Positions 1 to 13,820 of a DNA stretch of 34,353 nt are shown here, one piece after another (within the stretch, counting starts at the first letter, position 1; each line of letters opens with the position of its first letter). The notes below the pieces were generated by a model. The model saw nothing but the letters and a program-made list of their open reading frames with translations. It searched no databases and was not told the origin of the DNA. Position numbers and translations under genes: made by a program. The DNA is from Alcaligenaceae bacterium (GTDB lineage: Bacteria > Pseudomonadota > Gammaproteobacteria > Burkholderiales > Burkholderiaceae_B): the NCBI GenBank assembly GCA_029263615.1, contig JAJUFT010000024.1:1-34353 (forward strand), read 5' to 3'.

Positions 1-510
1 GAGCAGATGGGGCTGGTGGAGCGCCGGCGCAATGTCGGGGCGCTGGTGCGGGGTTTCGAAGACCAGGAAGTCATCGACCTCTACGAGATGCGCAGCCTGC
101 TCGAGACCGAAGCCATGCGCCGCATGCCGCTGCCGGTGGACGCCGGGGCCCTGGCCGCCCTGCAGGCGATTCAGGCGACCCACGACCGCGCGGTGGCCGA
201 AGACGACCAGCGCGCCGTGTTCCGCAGCAACCAGGCCTTTCACGAGGCGCTTTATGGCCTGTGCGGAAACCAGGTGCTGGCCCAGGCCATTCATGAATAC
301 GCCCGGCGCACGCACGCCATCCGCTTCGGCGCCTTGTCCACGCCGGAGCAGCAACAGCGATCGATGCGCGAGCATCATGAGATCCTCAGGGCCCTTCAGG
401 ATGGAGACCGGAACGCCCTGATCCAGCTGGCGCACGGGCATCTGCTTCCCTCGCGGGACCGCTACCTCGCGCTGTCCCGGGCGCGGCGCCAGCGTCCCCG
501 GGGCGACTGA
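1..510 (+). CDS. GntR/FadR-type transcriptional regulator, 5'-truncated by window edge
   Basis: Reading frame 1 is open from the first base to the TGA at 508-510, giving 169 residues. The first residues (EQMGLVERRRNVGALVRGF) match the wing end of a GntR winged helix, so most of the DNA-binding domain lies upstream of the window. The rest is an all-helical FCD ligand-binding domain. It has the spaced histidines typical of this family (FHEALY, REHHEIL, HGHL) that often bind a metal and a small carboxylic acid. The usual metal-ligand aspartate before FH appears to be replaced by asparagine (FRSNQAFH). The gene converges on the BKACE operon (31-bp gap), so it may control that operon, or genes to its left. 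Family is secure; effector and targets are not visible. Confidence 0.85.
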   Translation, partial: EQMGLVERRRNVGALVRGFEDQEVIDLYEMRSLLETEAMRRMPLPVDAGALAALQAIQATHDRAVAEDDQRAVFRSNQAFHEALYGLCGNQVLAQAIHEYARRTHAIRFGALSTPEQQQRSMREHHEILRALQDGDRNALIQLAHGHLLPSRDRYLALSRARRQRPRGD

Positions 511-526
511 CCGGGGGCCCTGGCGC
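486..526. terminator. Strong hairpin between convergent genes, terminator-like without U-tract
   Basis: GCGCCAG (486-492) pairs with CTGGCGC (520-526), and CCCCGG (496-501) with CCGGGG (511-516). The loop 502-510 contains the GntR stop codon. It lies where the GntR and BKACE transcripts meet and could end or stabilise both. No run of T follows on either strand, so it is not a classical intrinsic terminator. Confidence 0.35.
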
Positions 527-541
527 GGCAGGCCGGGCGCC

Positions 542-1366
542 TCAGGCGCGGCCGAACTGCTTGCGGATGTCATCCGCCGTGGCCAGTGGCCGGCCCAATG
601 CACGGGCCCCTTCCGCGACTTGTGCCACCAGGGCGGCATTGTCGGGGGCGACGCTGCCGTCCTTGAGGAAGAGGTTGTTCTCGAAACCAACCCGCACGTG
701 TCCACCCAGGCCGGCCGCCGTGATGGCGCAGGCATTTTCCTGAGGACCGAAAGCGCACATGGCCCAGGGATACTGACCGTCATGGGCATTTAGAAAGGGC
801 AGGAGATCGGTGGGGCTGGAGGTCTGGCCAGCGGAGTAGCGGCCCAGCACGAACAGCAGGAACCAGGGCGCTTCAGGGATGACCCCGTCGGCGCGCAGGC
901 GTTGCCAATGGGCGACGTCCTGTTCGTCATAGAGAATGACCTGGGTCATGATGCCTTCCTGCACCAGCCATGAAAAGAAGCCGTGCAGGTCCGCTTCCGA
1001 CACCTCCGGTTTGAGCAGCTCGCGCAGGCCCACGGACACTGCCTCGGGACGGGTGTCGCGCACGACGGCCATCTGTGCCGGCGGCTCATACACCTGGGCC
1101 GCTTCCGTGGTGATCTGCACGACCAAGGATTGCCCCACGGCGCGTCGCACTGCGGCCGTGGCCTCCTGGTAGGCCTGGGCATCCAGCAGGTGGCGGCCAT
1201 CGGGGCGCCGCACGTGCATGTGGATCATGGCGGCGCCGGCGTCCAGGCAGGCCCTGGCGGTGTCGGCCAGCGCATCCGCGGTCAGCGGCACCGCAGGATG
1301 TTGTTCGTGGGTCTTGTAGGCGCCATTGGGCGCGACCGTGAGAATCAGGGGCGTGATTGCATTCAT
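542..1366 (-). CDS. BKACE family beta-keto acid cleavage enzyme (DUF849)
   Basis: This 274-residue protein belongs to the BKACE family (founder: 3-keto-5-aminohexanoate cleavage enzyme, Kce). The family transfers acetyl from a beta-keto acid to CoA, giving acetoacetate and a new acyl-CoA, with a divalent metal in a TIM barrel. The zinc-binding H-x-H is present as HMH (49-51), and the C-terminal metal-ligand glutamate is Glu229 in VRVGFENNL. The chosen start at 1366 gives MNAITPLILT, the usual N-terminus, with AAGGA 6 bases upstream. The frame is open further upstream, but that part overlaps the neighbouring gene and is not family-like. It lies 14 bp behind a hydroxyacyl-CoA dehydrogenase gene, so the pair probably oxidises a beta-hydroxy acid and then cleaves it, as in carnitine degradation. 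The real substrate cannot be read from the sequence. Confidence 0.9.
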   Translation of the reverse strand: MNAITPLILTVAPNGAYKTHEQHPAVPLTADALADTARACLDAGAAMIHMHVRRPDGRHLLDAQAYQEATAAVRRAVGQSLVVQITTEAAQVYEPPAQMAVVRDTRPEAVSVGLRELLKPEVSEADLHGFFSWLVQEGIMTQVILYDEQDVAHWQRLRADGVIPEAPWFLLFVLGRYSAGQTSSPTDLLPFLNAHDGQYPWAMCAFGPQENACAITAAGLGGHVRVGFENNLFLKDGSVAPDNAALVAQVAEGARALGRPLATADDIRKQFGRA

Positions 1367-1380
1367 GAGGGATCCTTGCG

Positions 1381-2367
1381 TCATGCTTCTGCGGCGTCCT
1401 GCACGGGTGGCAGTTCCTGCTTGAGCAGGTCGAGCCCCGCCAGCAGCAGGTTCTGGTAGCGTGCCCGTTCGGCGGCAATGGTCTCGGGCGTCCATTTGAA
1501 GAAGCCCTCGCCGGTCTTCATGCCGAACTTGCCCGCCGCCACGCGTTCAGACAGACATTTTGCCGGTTCGGTGTTGGCGGCCAGGGATGGGTACATGGTG
1601 GCACCGGCGGCACAATGGACTTCCAGGCCGGCGTGGTCGCGCTGCAGCACCGGACCGGCTGCCAGGAAGCGGAAGCCAAAGCCGAAACGCACGGCGGCGT
1701 CGACATCTTCCGGGCTGGCCACGCCTGCATCGATCAGGGCGAAAGCTTCGCGTGCCAGGGCGTGCTGAAGGCGATTGGCCAGGAAGCCCGGGAGATCACG
1801 CTTGACGAACACGGGCACGGTACCGCACTGGCGCATGAAGCTGTACAGGTTGCGCGCGTGATCGGTGTCGGTGCGTTCGCCGCAGACCACTTCCACCAGC
1901 GGCGTGAGGTGAGCGGGCATGAAGAAGTGCAGGCCGATCATGCGGTCGGCCGTTTCCAGGCCCTCGCTGATGGCCGAAATCGGGAAGCTGGAACTGTTGC
2001 TGGCCAGCAGGGTGTCGCGCCGAGCGAGGGTTTCCAGCTGGGCGAACAGGGCCTGCTTGATGTCGAGGCGCTCGGGAATGCACTCGATCACCACATCGAC
2101 TTTCTGCCAATCGACGTCTTCCAGACTGGCTGCCGTGTGCAGGCGGTCGATGCGCGACGCGGCATCCAGCTGGTTCAGGCCGTTTTCCACGCGAGCGGGC
2201 AGGCCGGCACGCCGTTCTGCATTGGATTCCACCACGGTCGTGTGGCAGCCGGCCCGACACAGAACGACGGCGACGTCCGCACCCATGGTGCCACCGCCCA
2301 CGACCACGGCGTGGGAACGGCTAGGACGGTAGTAATGAGCAGGAGCGGTGAAAGGCGTGGGGTTCAT
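1381..2367 (-). CDS. 3-hydroxyacyl-CoA dehydrogenase family protein (L-carnitine dehydrogenase-like)
   Basis: The 328-residue protein has an N-terminal Rossmann fold with the NAD motif GGGTMG (24-29), the IECIPE segment near residue 95, catalytic-type Ser in LLASNSSS (about 123-127) and His147 in MIGLHFFMP. A helical C-terminal dimerisation domain follows (AVRFGFGFRFLAAGP onward). The family oxidises beta-hydroxy groups with NAD+. The size and single-domain layout fit 3-hydroxybutyryl-CoA or L-carnitine dehydrogenases rather than fused fatty-acid oxidation enzymes. The gene is 14 bp upstream of the BKACE gene, suggesting that it supplies the beta-keto acid. No strong ribosome binding site precedes the ATG at 2367, but no other in-frame ATG lies before the nucleotide-binding motif. 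The exact substrate is unknown. Confidence 0.85.
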   Translation of the reverse strand: MNPTPFTAPAHYYRPSRSHAVVVGGGTMGADVAVVLCRAGCHTTVVESNAERRAGLPARVENGLNQLDAASRIDRLHTAASLEDVDWQKVDVVIECIPERLDIKQALFAQLETLARRDTLLASNSSSFPISAISEGLETADRMIGLHFFMPAHLTPLVEVVCGERTDTDHARNLYSFMRQCGTVPVFVKRDLPGFLANRLQHALAREAFALIDAGVASPEDVDAAVRFGFGFRFLAAGPVLQRDHAGLEVHCAAGATMYPSLAANTEPAKCLSERVAAGKFGMKTGEGFFKWTPETIAAERARYQNLLLAGLDLLKQELPPVQDAAEA

Positions 2368-2434
2368 TGGACGGATCGACAGAGTTGCTGATGAAAGTCC
2401 CAGTGTGCCTCAGCTGCATATATTTGTGAAATAA

Positions 2435-2463
2435 AAATAAATTGTTGATTGAGCAATTTATTT
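2435..2463. promoter_or_regulatory. Perfect 10-bp inverted repeat in AT-rich spacer, candidate operator
   Basis: AAATAAATTG (2435-2444) and CAATTTATTT (2454-2463) are perfect reverse complements with a 9-bp spacer. They lie in an AT-rich island (about 2415-2475) in otherwise GC-rich DNA, between the SDR stop and the dehydrogenase start. A regulator dimer site or promoter element for the dehydrogenase-BKACE genes is the simplest reading. The sequence does not match the FadR TGGT-N3-ACCA pattern. There is no GC-rich stem, so it is not an intrinsic terminator. Confidence 0.45.
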
Positions 2464-2478
2464 GATTAATTAGCCGGC

Positions 2479-3267
2479 TCAGCCGCCCAAAGGATGCAGG
2501 CCGCCATCCATGTCCAGGCAGGCCCCGGTCACATAGCTGGCTCGGGCCGAGGCCAGAAAGAGGGCGGCATCGGCGATTTCCTCGGGGTTGGCCAGGCGGC
2601 CCAGGGGAATGCTGCCCACCATGGCCTGGCGGAGCTGTTCCACCGGCTTGCCGGTCGAGACCGACTCGGCTTCCAGACGCCCCTGCACGCGTCCGGTCAG
2701 TGTCGGCCCGGGGTTGATGGCGTTCACGCGGATGTTCTTGTGGCCCCAAGCATTGGCCAGGCCGGCGGACGCCAGCAACAGGGCCGCGTTGGCCGACCCG
2801 CCCGGCAGATGCACGGGGCTGGCAACCCGGCCCCCCATGCCGACAATGTTGACGATGGCGCCCGACGCGCGCTCGACCATGCGGGGAAGCACGGCATCCA
2901 TCATGTGGATGTAGGTGAAGAACTTGGCGTCCATGGCATCGCGCCACGCCCGGGCATTGAGTTCGGCCGGTGCGTGGCGTTGTGCGGCGCCGGCGGAATT
3001 GATGAGGACGTCGATCGTGCCCAGTGTCCGACAGACCTCGTCGGCCGCGGCTTCGGCGGCCTCCGACTGGCGCAGGTCGGCCGCGACCGGGTGGACCCGG
3101 TGCCCGGCGGCTTTCAGTTGCCGCCGCGCCGCTTCCAGGTTCTCCGGGTTGCGCGATACGATGGCCACCTGGGCCCCTTCCCGGGCAAATGCAGCGGCGC
3201 AGGCCAGCCCGATGCCCTTGCTGCCGCCCGTGACCAGCACCACCTTGCCTTCAAGCTCGAGATTCAT
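2479..3267 (-). CDS. SDR-family protein lacking the canonical catalytic Ser-Tyr-Lys
   Basis: This 262-residue protein has the classical SDR Rossmann fold: TGGSKGIG (13-20) for the nucleotide, NSAG (90-93), VNAINPG after strand 6, and a C-terminus ending [13 protein letters not shown]. The catalytic positions are changed. The Ser site after IVN (140-143) reads IVG, and the YxxxK site reads GSANA (157-161), so Tyr becomes Gly and Lys becomes Ala. It therefore probably does not use the standard SDR mechanism, yet it may still bind NAD(P) or an acyl-CoA. The start at 3267 (MNLELEGK) has GGAG about 8 bases upstream; the longer open frame has no support. It precedes the dehydrogenase-BKACE pair on the same strand with a 111-bp gap, so co-transcription is likely but not certain. 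From memory, similar HLPGG-type SDRs occur in Burkholderiales. Confidence 0.8.
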   Translation of the reverse strand: MNLELEGKVVLVTGGSKGIGLACAAAFAREGAQVAIVSRNPENLEAARRQLKAAGHRVHPVAADLRQSEAAEAAADEVCRTLGTIDVLINSAGAAQRHAPAELNARAWRDAMDAKFFTYIHMMDAVLPRMVERASGAIVNIVGMGGRVASPVHLPGGSANAALLLASAGLANAWGHKNIRVNAINPGPTLTGRVQGRLEAESVSTGKPVEQLRQAMVGSIPLGRLANPEEIADAALFLASARASYVTGACLDMDGGLHPLGG

Positions 3268-3365
3268 TCTTTGTCTCCTGAAACATGAAGGAGGCATTGT
3301 GCTCCGAGATCGGGCATGGCATGGGGAAAAGTGCACCGTGTTAGTGCATTCCCTAAGTGATGAAA

Positions 3366-3381
3366 TGCATTATTTAATGCA
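3366..3381. promoter_or_regulatory. Palindrome TGCATTA-TT-TAATGCA upstream of SDR gene, candidate operator
   Basis: The gap 3268-3546 holds the SDR upstream region. It contains a near-perfect 16-bp palindrome (7-bp arms, 2-bp centre) plus further copies of the half-site core: GTGCA at 3331, GTGCATT at 3344 and ATGCA near 3393. The clustering suggests cooperative binding of a regulator. A possible minus-strand -10 box (TATAGT, 3460 to 3455) would place the palindrome in the leader. No convincing -35 was found. Confidence 0.4.
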
Positions 3382-3494
3382 AAATTTCATACATGCAGGT
3401 GAGGAGACAGGCTCTGCATGGGCGAAAAACCGATACGATCGGGCTTAATCGATAACTATAAAATAAAGCGGTATCAGAAGAAAAAGAAAGCACG

Positions 3495-3520
3495 AAGGCC
3501 GGCACGGTGTGTCGGCCTTT
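3495..3520 (-). terminator. Intrinsic terminator after the Smr gene
   Basis: On the minus strand AAGGCCG-A-CAC-ACC-GTG-C-CGGCCTT forms a stem of 7 plus 3 base pairs with a 3-base loop. It is followed by the T-rich run CTTTCTTTTTCTTC. It lies 27 bases after the Smr-protein stop codon, so it ends the trxB-smr transcript. Confidence 0.75.
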
Positions 3521-3546
3521 AGTCATTTGGGCGTCCGCCTGACCCC

Positions 3547-7835
<4,289 letters not shown>

Positions 7836-7843
<8 letters not shown>

Positions 7844-8477
7844 ATCAGGGCTGCGCACCGCCTTGAATTGGCTGGCCGCCGGCACCCTGGCGCTGGCAAC
7901 GCTGCCGGCGTCTGCGGCCGATGCCCGCCAGCAGCTGGAACGCTTCGTGGCCGAGGTCCAATCGGCCACCGGCAGTTTCACCCAGCAAGTCGCCGATGAC
8001 CGTGGGCAGCTGCGCCAGTCGCAGAGCGGCGAGTTCGCTTTCCAGCGGCCCGGCCTGTTCCGCTGGCAGACCGTGAAACCCTACGCGCAGCTGGTGGTCT
8101 CCGACGGCAAGCTGCTGCGCCAGTATGATCCCGACCTGGCCCAGGTGACCGAGCGCCCGGTGGGGGAATCCATCGGCGCCTCGCCGGCAGCCATTCTGTT
8201 CGGTTCCGGCAGCCTCGACGAGGCGTTCGAAGTCACCCAACAGCCCGACCGTGACGGGCTGGCCTGGTTGCGCGCCCGTCCCCGTACCGGCGATGCCGGG
8301 TTTGCTCACGTCGACATTGGCTTCCTCGATGGCCTGCCCCGTCGTCTGGAACTGTTGGATGCCTTCGGCCAGACCACCCGCATCGGCTTGTCCGACATTA
8401 CGGCGAACCCCAAGCTGGCCTCCGGTATTTTCGATCTTGAAGTCCCTGCCGACGTCGATGTCGTGAGGGTGCAGTAG
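7836..8477 (+). CDS. lolA: Outer-membrane lipoprotein carrier protein LolA
   Basis: LolA carries lipoproteins across the periplasm from LolCDE to LolB. The 213-residue precursor has a signal peptide (about residues 1-28) with a hydrophobic core and likely cleavage in PASA-ADA. The mature part shows LolA features: [35 protein letters not shown], and [17 protein letters not shown]. Length is typical. The ATG overlaps the ftsK stop by 8 bases and has a strong AGGGAGGTG site 3-5 bases upstream, so it is translationally coupled. The ftsK-lolA-rarA-serS order is common in beta- and gammaproteobacteria. Confidence 0.95.
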
Positions 8478-8488
8478 GTTCGGTATTC

Positions 8489-11267
<2,779 letters not shown>

Positions 11268-11285
11268 GCGCGTGGCGGCGGGCGT

Positions 11286-11630
11286 CTAGCGGCGCCAGCC
11301 GTAGGCGTGTGCGTGGGGCGGTGGCAGCGGCCGCGTCCCACGGTGCAGGTGATGCCGCGTCATCGAAGGCGGCAAGGGTTTGGCGCCGTGGAAATGCCGA
11401 TGGCGCTTCGAATGGCGGTAGACCCGTTCCGGGTAGTACACGGGTGGGGCATACCGATGGCGCACGGGCGGGTGTCGGTGCACATGTCGGTGGTGCGAAT
11501 GGGCATGTTTGCCGCCCACCAGCATCACCTGTGGCGTTCCCATTCCGATTCGAGCATCCACGTCCGCCCTGGCAGGCAGGGCGAACAGACCCGAAGCAAG
11601 CACCACACCCAACAAAAGTCGTTTCTTCAT
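11286..11630 (-). CDS. Small secreted histidine-rich protein of unknown function
   Basis: The 114-residue product starts with a clear Sec signal peptide (KKRLLLGVVLASGLFALPARA, cleavage near residue 22). The mature part of about 90 residues holds 17 histidines, in clusters such as HAHSHHRHVHRH and HSKRHRHFH, together with many Arg and Pro and a YAPPVYYP segment. No known domain was recognised. Such composition suggests periplasmic or surface metal binding (Ni, Zn, Cu) or a polyanion-binding basic peptide; this is inference. AAAGGGGGCC lies before the ATG at 11630. It is the first gene after the glycan operon on the same strand (88-bp gap) and may receive read-through. Confidence 0.7.
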   Translation of the reverse strand: MKKRLLLGVVLASGLFALPARADVDARIGMGTPQVMLVGGKHAHSHHRHVHRHPPVRHRYAPPVYYPERVYRHSKRHRHFHGAKPLPPSMTRHHLHRGTRPLPPPHAHAYGWRR

Positions 11631-11645
11631 GACAGGCCCCCTTTA

Positions 11646-11657
11646 GGTCGTTCGACC
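11646..11657. promoter_or_regulatory. Short palindrome GGTCG-TT-CGACC upstream of the histidine-rich gene
   Basis: A 12-bp near-perfect palindrome lies 15 bp upstream of the start codon at 11630, within the 88-bp gap behind the glycan operon. It could be an operator or a small RNA stem. No intrinsic terminator for the glycan operon is visible in this gap; AGGCGTTT (11672-11679) and AAACGCTT (11704-11711) are nearly complementary, but with a 24-base loop. Confidence 0.25.
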
Positions 11658-11718
11658 CATTGTGGCCGATCAGGCGTTTCAGAACTGTTGGGGCCGTGCC
11701 TGCAAACGCTTCAAACTG

Positions 11719-13788
11719 CTACGGTCCGGTACAGGCGGCCGCGTGGTGCAGGTGGATCCAGTCCACCATTTCCGATTCTGGCCGGTAGCCGTCCACCACG
11801 CGGGCGAACAGTTCGCGCATGGCCGGATAGTTGTCGTCGGCAATGGCCACCGCCAGAGCATCCAGCACGGTCTTCAACGCTTCCCAGCTCAGACGATTTT
11901 CGCTGGCTCGCATGATCATGGGGTGGGGCGTAGCGGTGACGTCATTGCCGATCAGCAATTCTTCATAGAGCTTTTCGCCGGGGCGCAGCCCCACGTATTC
12001 GATGGCAATATCGCCGTCGGGCTGTTCGGGGGTTCTGAGGGTCAGCCCGGAAAGCAGCACCATTTTCTCCGCCAGCTCGCGGATCTTGACCGGTTCGCCC
12101 ATGTCGAGCACGAAGACGTCGCCGCCCGTGCCCATGGAGCCGGCCTGAATCACCAGGGAAGCCGCTTCGGGAATCGTCATGAAGAAGCGGGTGATCTCGG
12201 GGTGGGTCACGGTGATGGGGCCCCCGGCCTGAATCTGCTTGCGAAACAGGGGCACGACCGAACCGGAGGAACCCAGCACATTGCCGAAGCGCACCATGGT
12301 GTAACGGGTGCGGTTGGGCAGGGCGATGCCGCTCTGGTCGCCGTAGGGAATCGGATTTGCCTCGCAGGCGAGGGCCTGAAGAATGAGCTCGGCCAGTCGC
12401 TTGGTGCAGCCCATGGTGTTGGTCGGACGCACTGCCTTGTCGGTGGAGATCAGCACGAAGTTCCGCACGCCCGCGCGCAGGGCGGCCTGGGCGGAATAGA
12501 GCGTGCCGAAGACGTTGTTCAGAATGCCCTCGGCCATATTGCATTCCACCATGGGCACATGCTTGTAGGCGGCGGCGTGGTACACCGTGTCCACGTTCCA
12601 GGCCGACATCACGTCGAACAGGCGCTGCTGGTCGCGCACGGAATTCAGGATGGGCACGACACGCACGTCCAGGTGGGCGCGGCGGATGTTTTCCTCGAGC
12701 TCGGTCTGAATGGAGTAAAGGTTGTACTCACAGTGCTCGTAGAGGATCAGCGTGTGAGGCCCGTTCTGCAGAATCTGCCGACACAGCTCCGAGCCGATGG
12801 AGCCGCCTGCCCCCGTCACCATCACCACCTGGTCGCGGATGCATCGTTCGAGCAGCTCCACATGGGGTTCGACCGGTTCTCGTCCCAGCAGGTCGGTGAT
12901 GTCCACTTCGCGCAGGTTGTCCACCTTCAGCGTGCCATTGGCCAGGTCGCGGAAGCCCGGTACGGTGCGGACGGTGAAGGGGTAGAGGGCCAGACGGCCG
13001 ATGATGACGTTGCGGCGTGCCCGGCTGACGGAAGGCAGGGCCAGCAGCACTTCGCGCAGGTCCAGGGTATCGACCAGGCTGCCGATGCGCGCGGGGTCGT
13101 ACACCGGCACGCCGCCGATGGTGCGGCCCTGCAGGTCGGGGTTGTCATCGAGAAAGGCCACCACCTTGCGGCTGCGGTCTTTTTCCAGCGTGGCCAGGAG
13201 CAGATTGCCGGCAATGCCGGCGCCATAAATGGCAACGTGGGCCGGGCGGGGCGCGGGAATGGGCGCATCCTGAGGCTGACGCATCGGAACGGGCAGGGCA
13301 GCCCCCTGGAACCAGCTGCGCGCCAGCAGCCGGATGCCACCGAGAAAGAGCAGGCTCAGCAGGGCGTGGATAGGAATGATGGAACGCGGCACCAGAGCCG
13401 GACCGCCGCTGCCCCGGAACCATACGACGGCCGCCAGCAAAATGGCGGCGGCACCGAGGGCGCCTGCCAGGCGCCAGAGGGTGATCGGCCCCAGATAGCG
13501 CAGCACCGCCCGGTAAAGACCGGCTTGCGCGAGCAGGGGAAGGGTGAGGAGCGGGGCGGCGACAAACAGCCAAAGGTGCCCGCTCAGCGGTCGGGCCGCG
13601 CCCGGATCATCCAGGCGCAGGAAGAAGGCCAGCCAGAGCGAGAACCAGATCAGAGCGGTGTCCACCCCGACCTGAAGCAAGCGTTTCTTGACACGAGGCA
13701 GCGCCAGCAGGCGGTCGCGCAGAAGCACGGACATGCCGGGTTTTCTTCCGCGCCGATCGCTGGTCGGTGCTTGGGCGATGGAATGCAT
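11719..13788 (-). CDS. wbpM: WbpM/FlaA1-type UDP-GlcNAc 4,6-dehydratase, membrane-anchored
   Basis: The 689-residue protein has an N-terminal membrane part with about four helices (from TALIWFSLWLAFFLRL), a CoA-binding-like Rossmann domain (HVAIYGAGIAGNLLLATLEK) and a C-terminal extended-SDR domain (TGAGGSIGSE near 325). The catalytic YxxxK is MxxxK (Met459, Lys463 in TNTMGCTK), the hallmark of the WbpM/PglF/FlaA1 group, so this is a dehydratase and not an epimerase. It converts UDP-GlcNAc to the 4-keto-6-deoxy sugar, precursor of QuiNAc, FucNAc and bacillosamine-type sugars. The frame extends to a GTG at 13824, but ATG 13788 has AGGAGG 5 bases upstream and is preferred. It is the last gene of the 22-kb glycan operon. 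The DegT-type aminotransferase upstream may act on its product. Confidence 0.9.
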   Translation of the reverse strand: MHSIAQAPTSDRRGRKPGMSVLLRDRLLALPRVKKRLLQVGVDTALIWFSLWLAFFLRLDDPGAARPLSGHLWLFVAAPLLTLPLLAQAGLYRAVLRYLGPITLWRLAGALGAAAILLAAVVWFRGSGGPALVPRSIIPIHALLSLLFLGGIRLLARSWFQGAALPVPMRQPQDAPIPAPRPAHVAIYGAGIAGNLLLATLEKDRSRKVVAFLDDNPDLQGRTIGGVPVYDPARIGSLVDTLDLREVLLALPSVSRARRNVIIGRLALYPFTVRTVPGFRDLANGTLKVDNLREVDITDLLGREPVEPHVELLERCIRDQVVMVTGAGGSIGSELCRQILQNGPHTLILYEHCEYNLYSIQTELEENIRRAHLDVRVVPILNSVRDQQRLFDVMSAWNVDTVYHAAAYKHVPMVECNMAEGILNNVFGTLYSAQAALRAGVRNFVLISTDKAVRPTNTMGCTKRLAELILQALACEANPIPYGDQSGIALPNRTRYTMVRFGNVLGSSGSVVPLFRKQIQAGGPITVTHPEITRFFMTIPEAASLVIQAGSMGTGGDVFVLDMGEPVKIRELAEKMVLLSGLTLRTPEQPDGDIAIEYVGLRPGEKLYEELLIGNDVTATPHPMIMRASENRLSWEALKTVLDALAVAIADDNYPAMRELFARVVDGYRPESEMVDWIHLHHAAACTGP

Positions 13789-13820
13789 CTGGACCTCCTG
13801 TTCATGGGGGTGGCGGGGCG

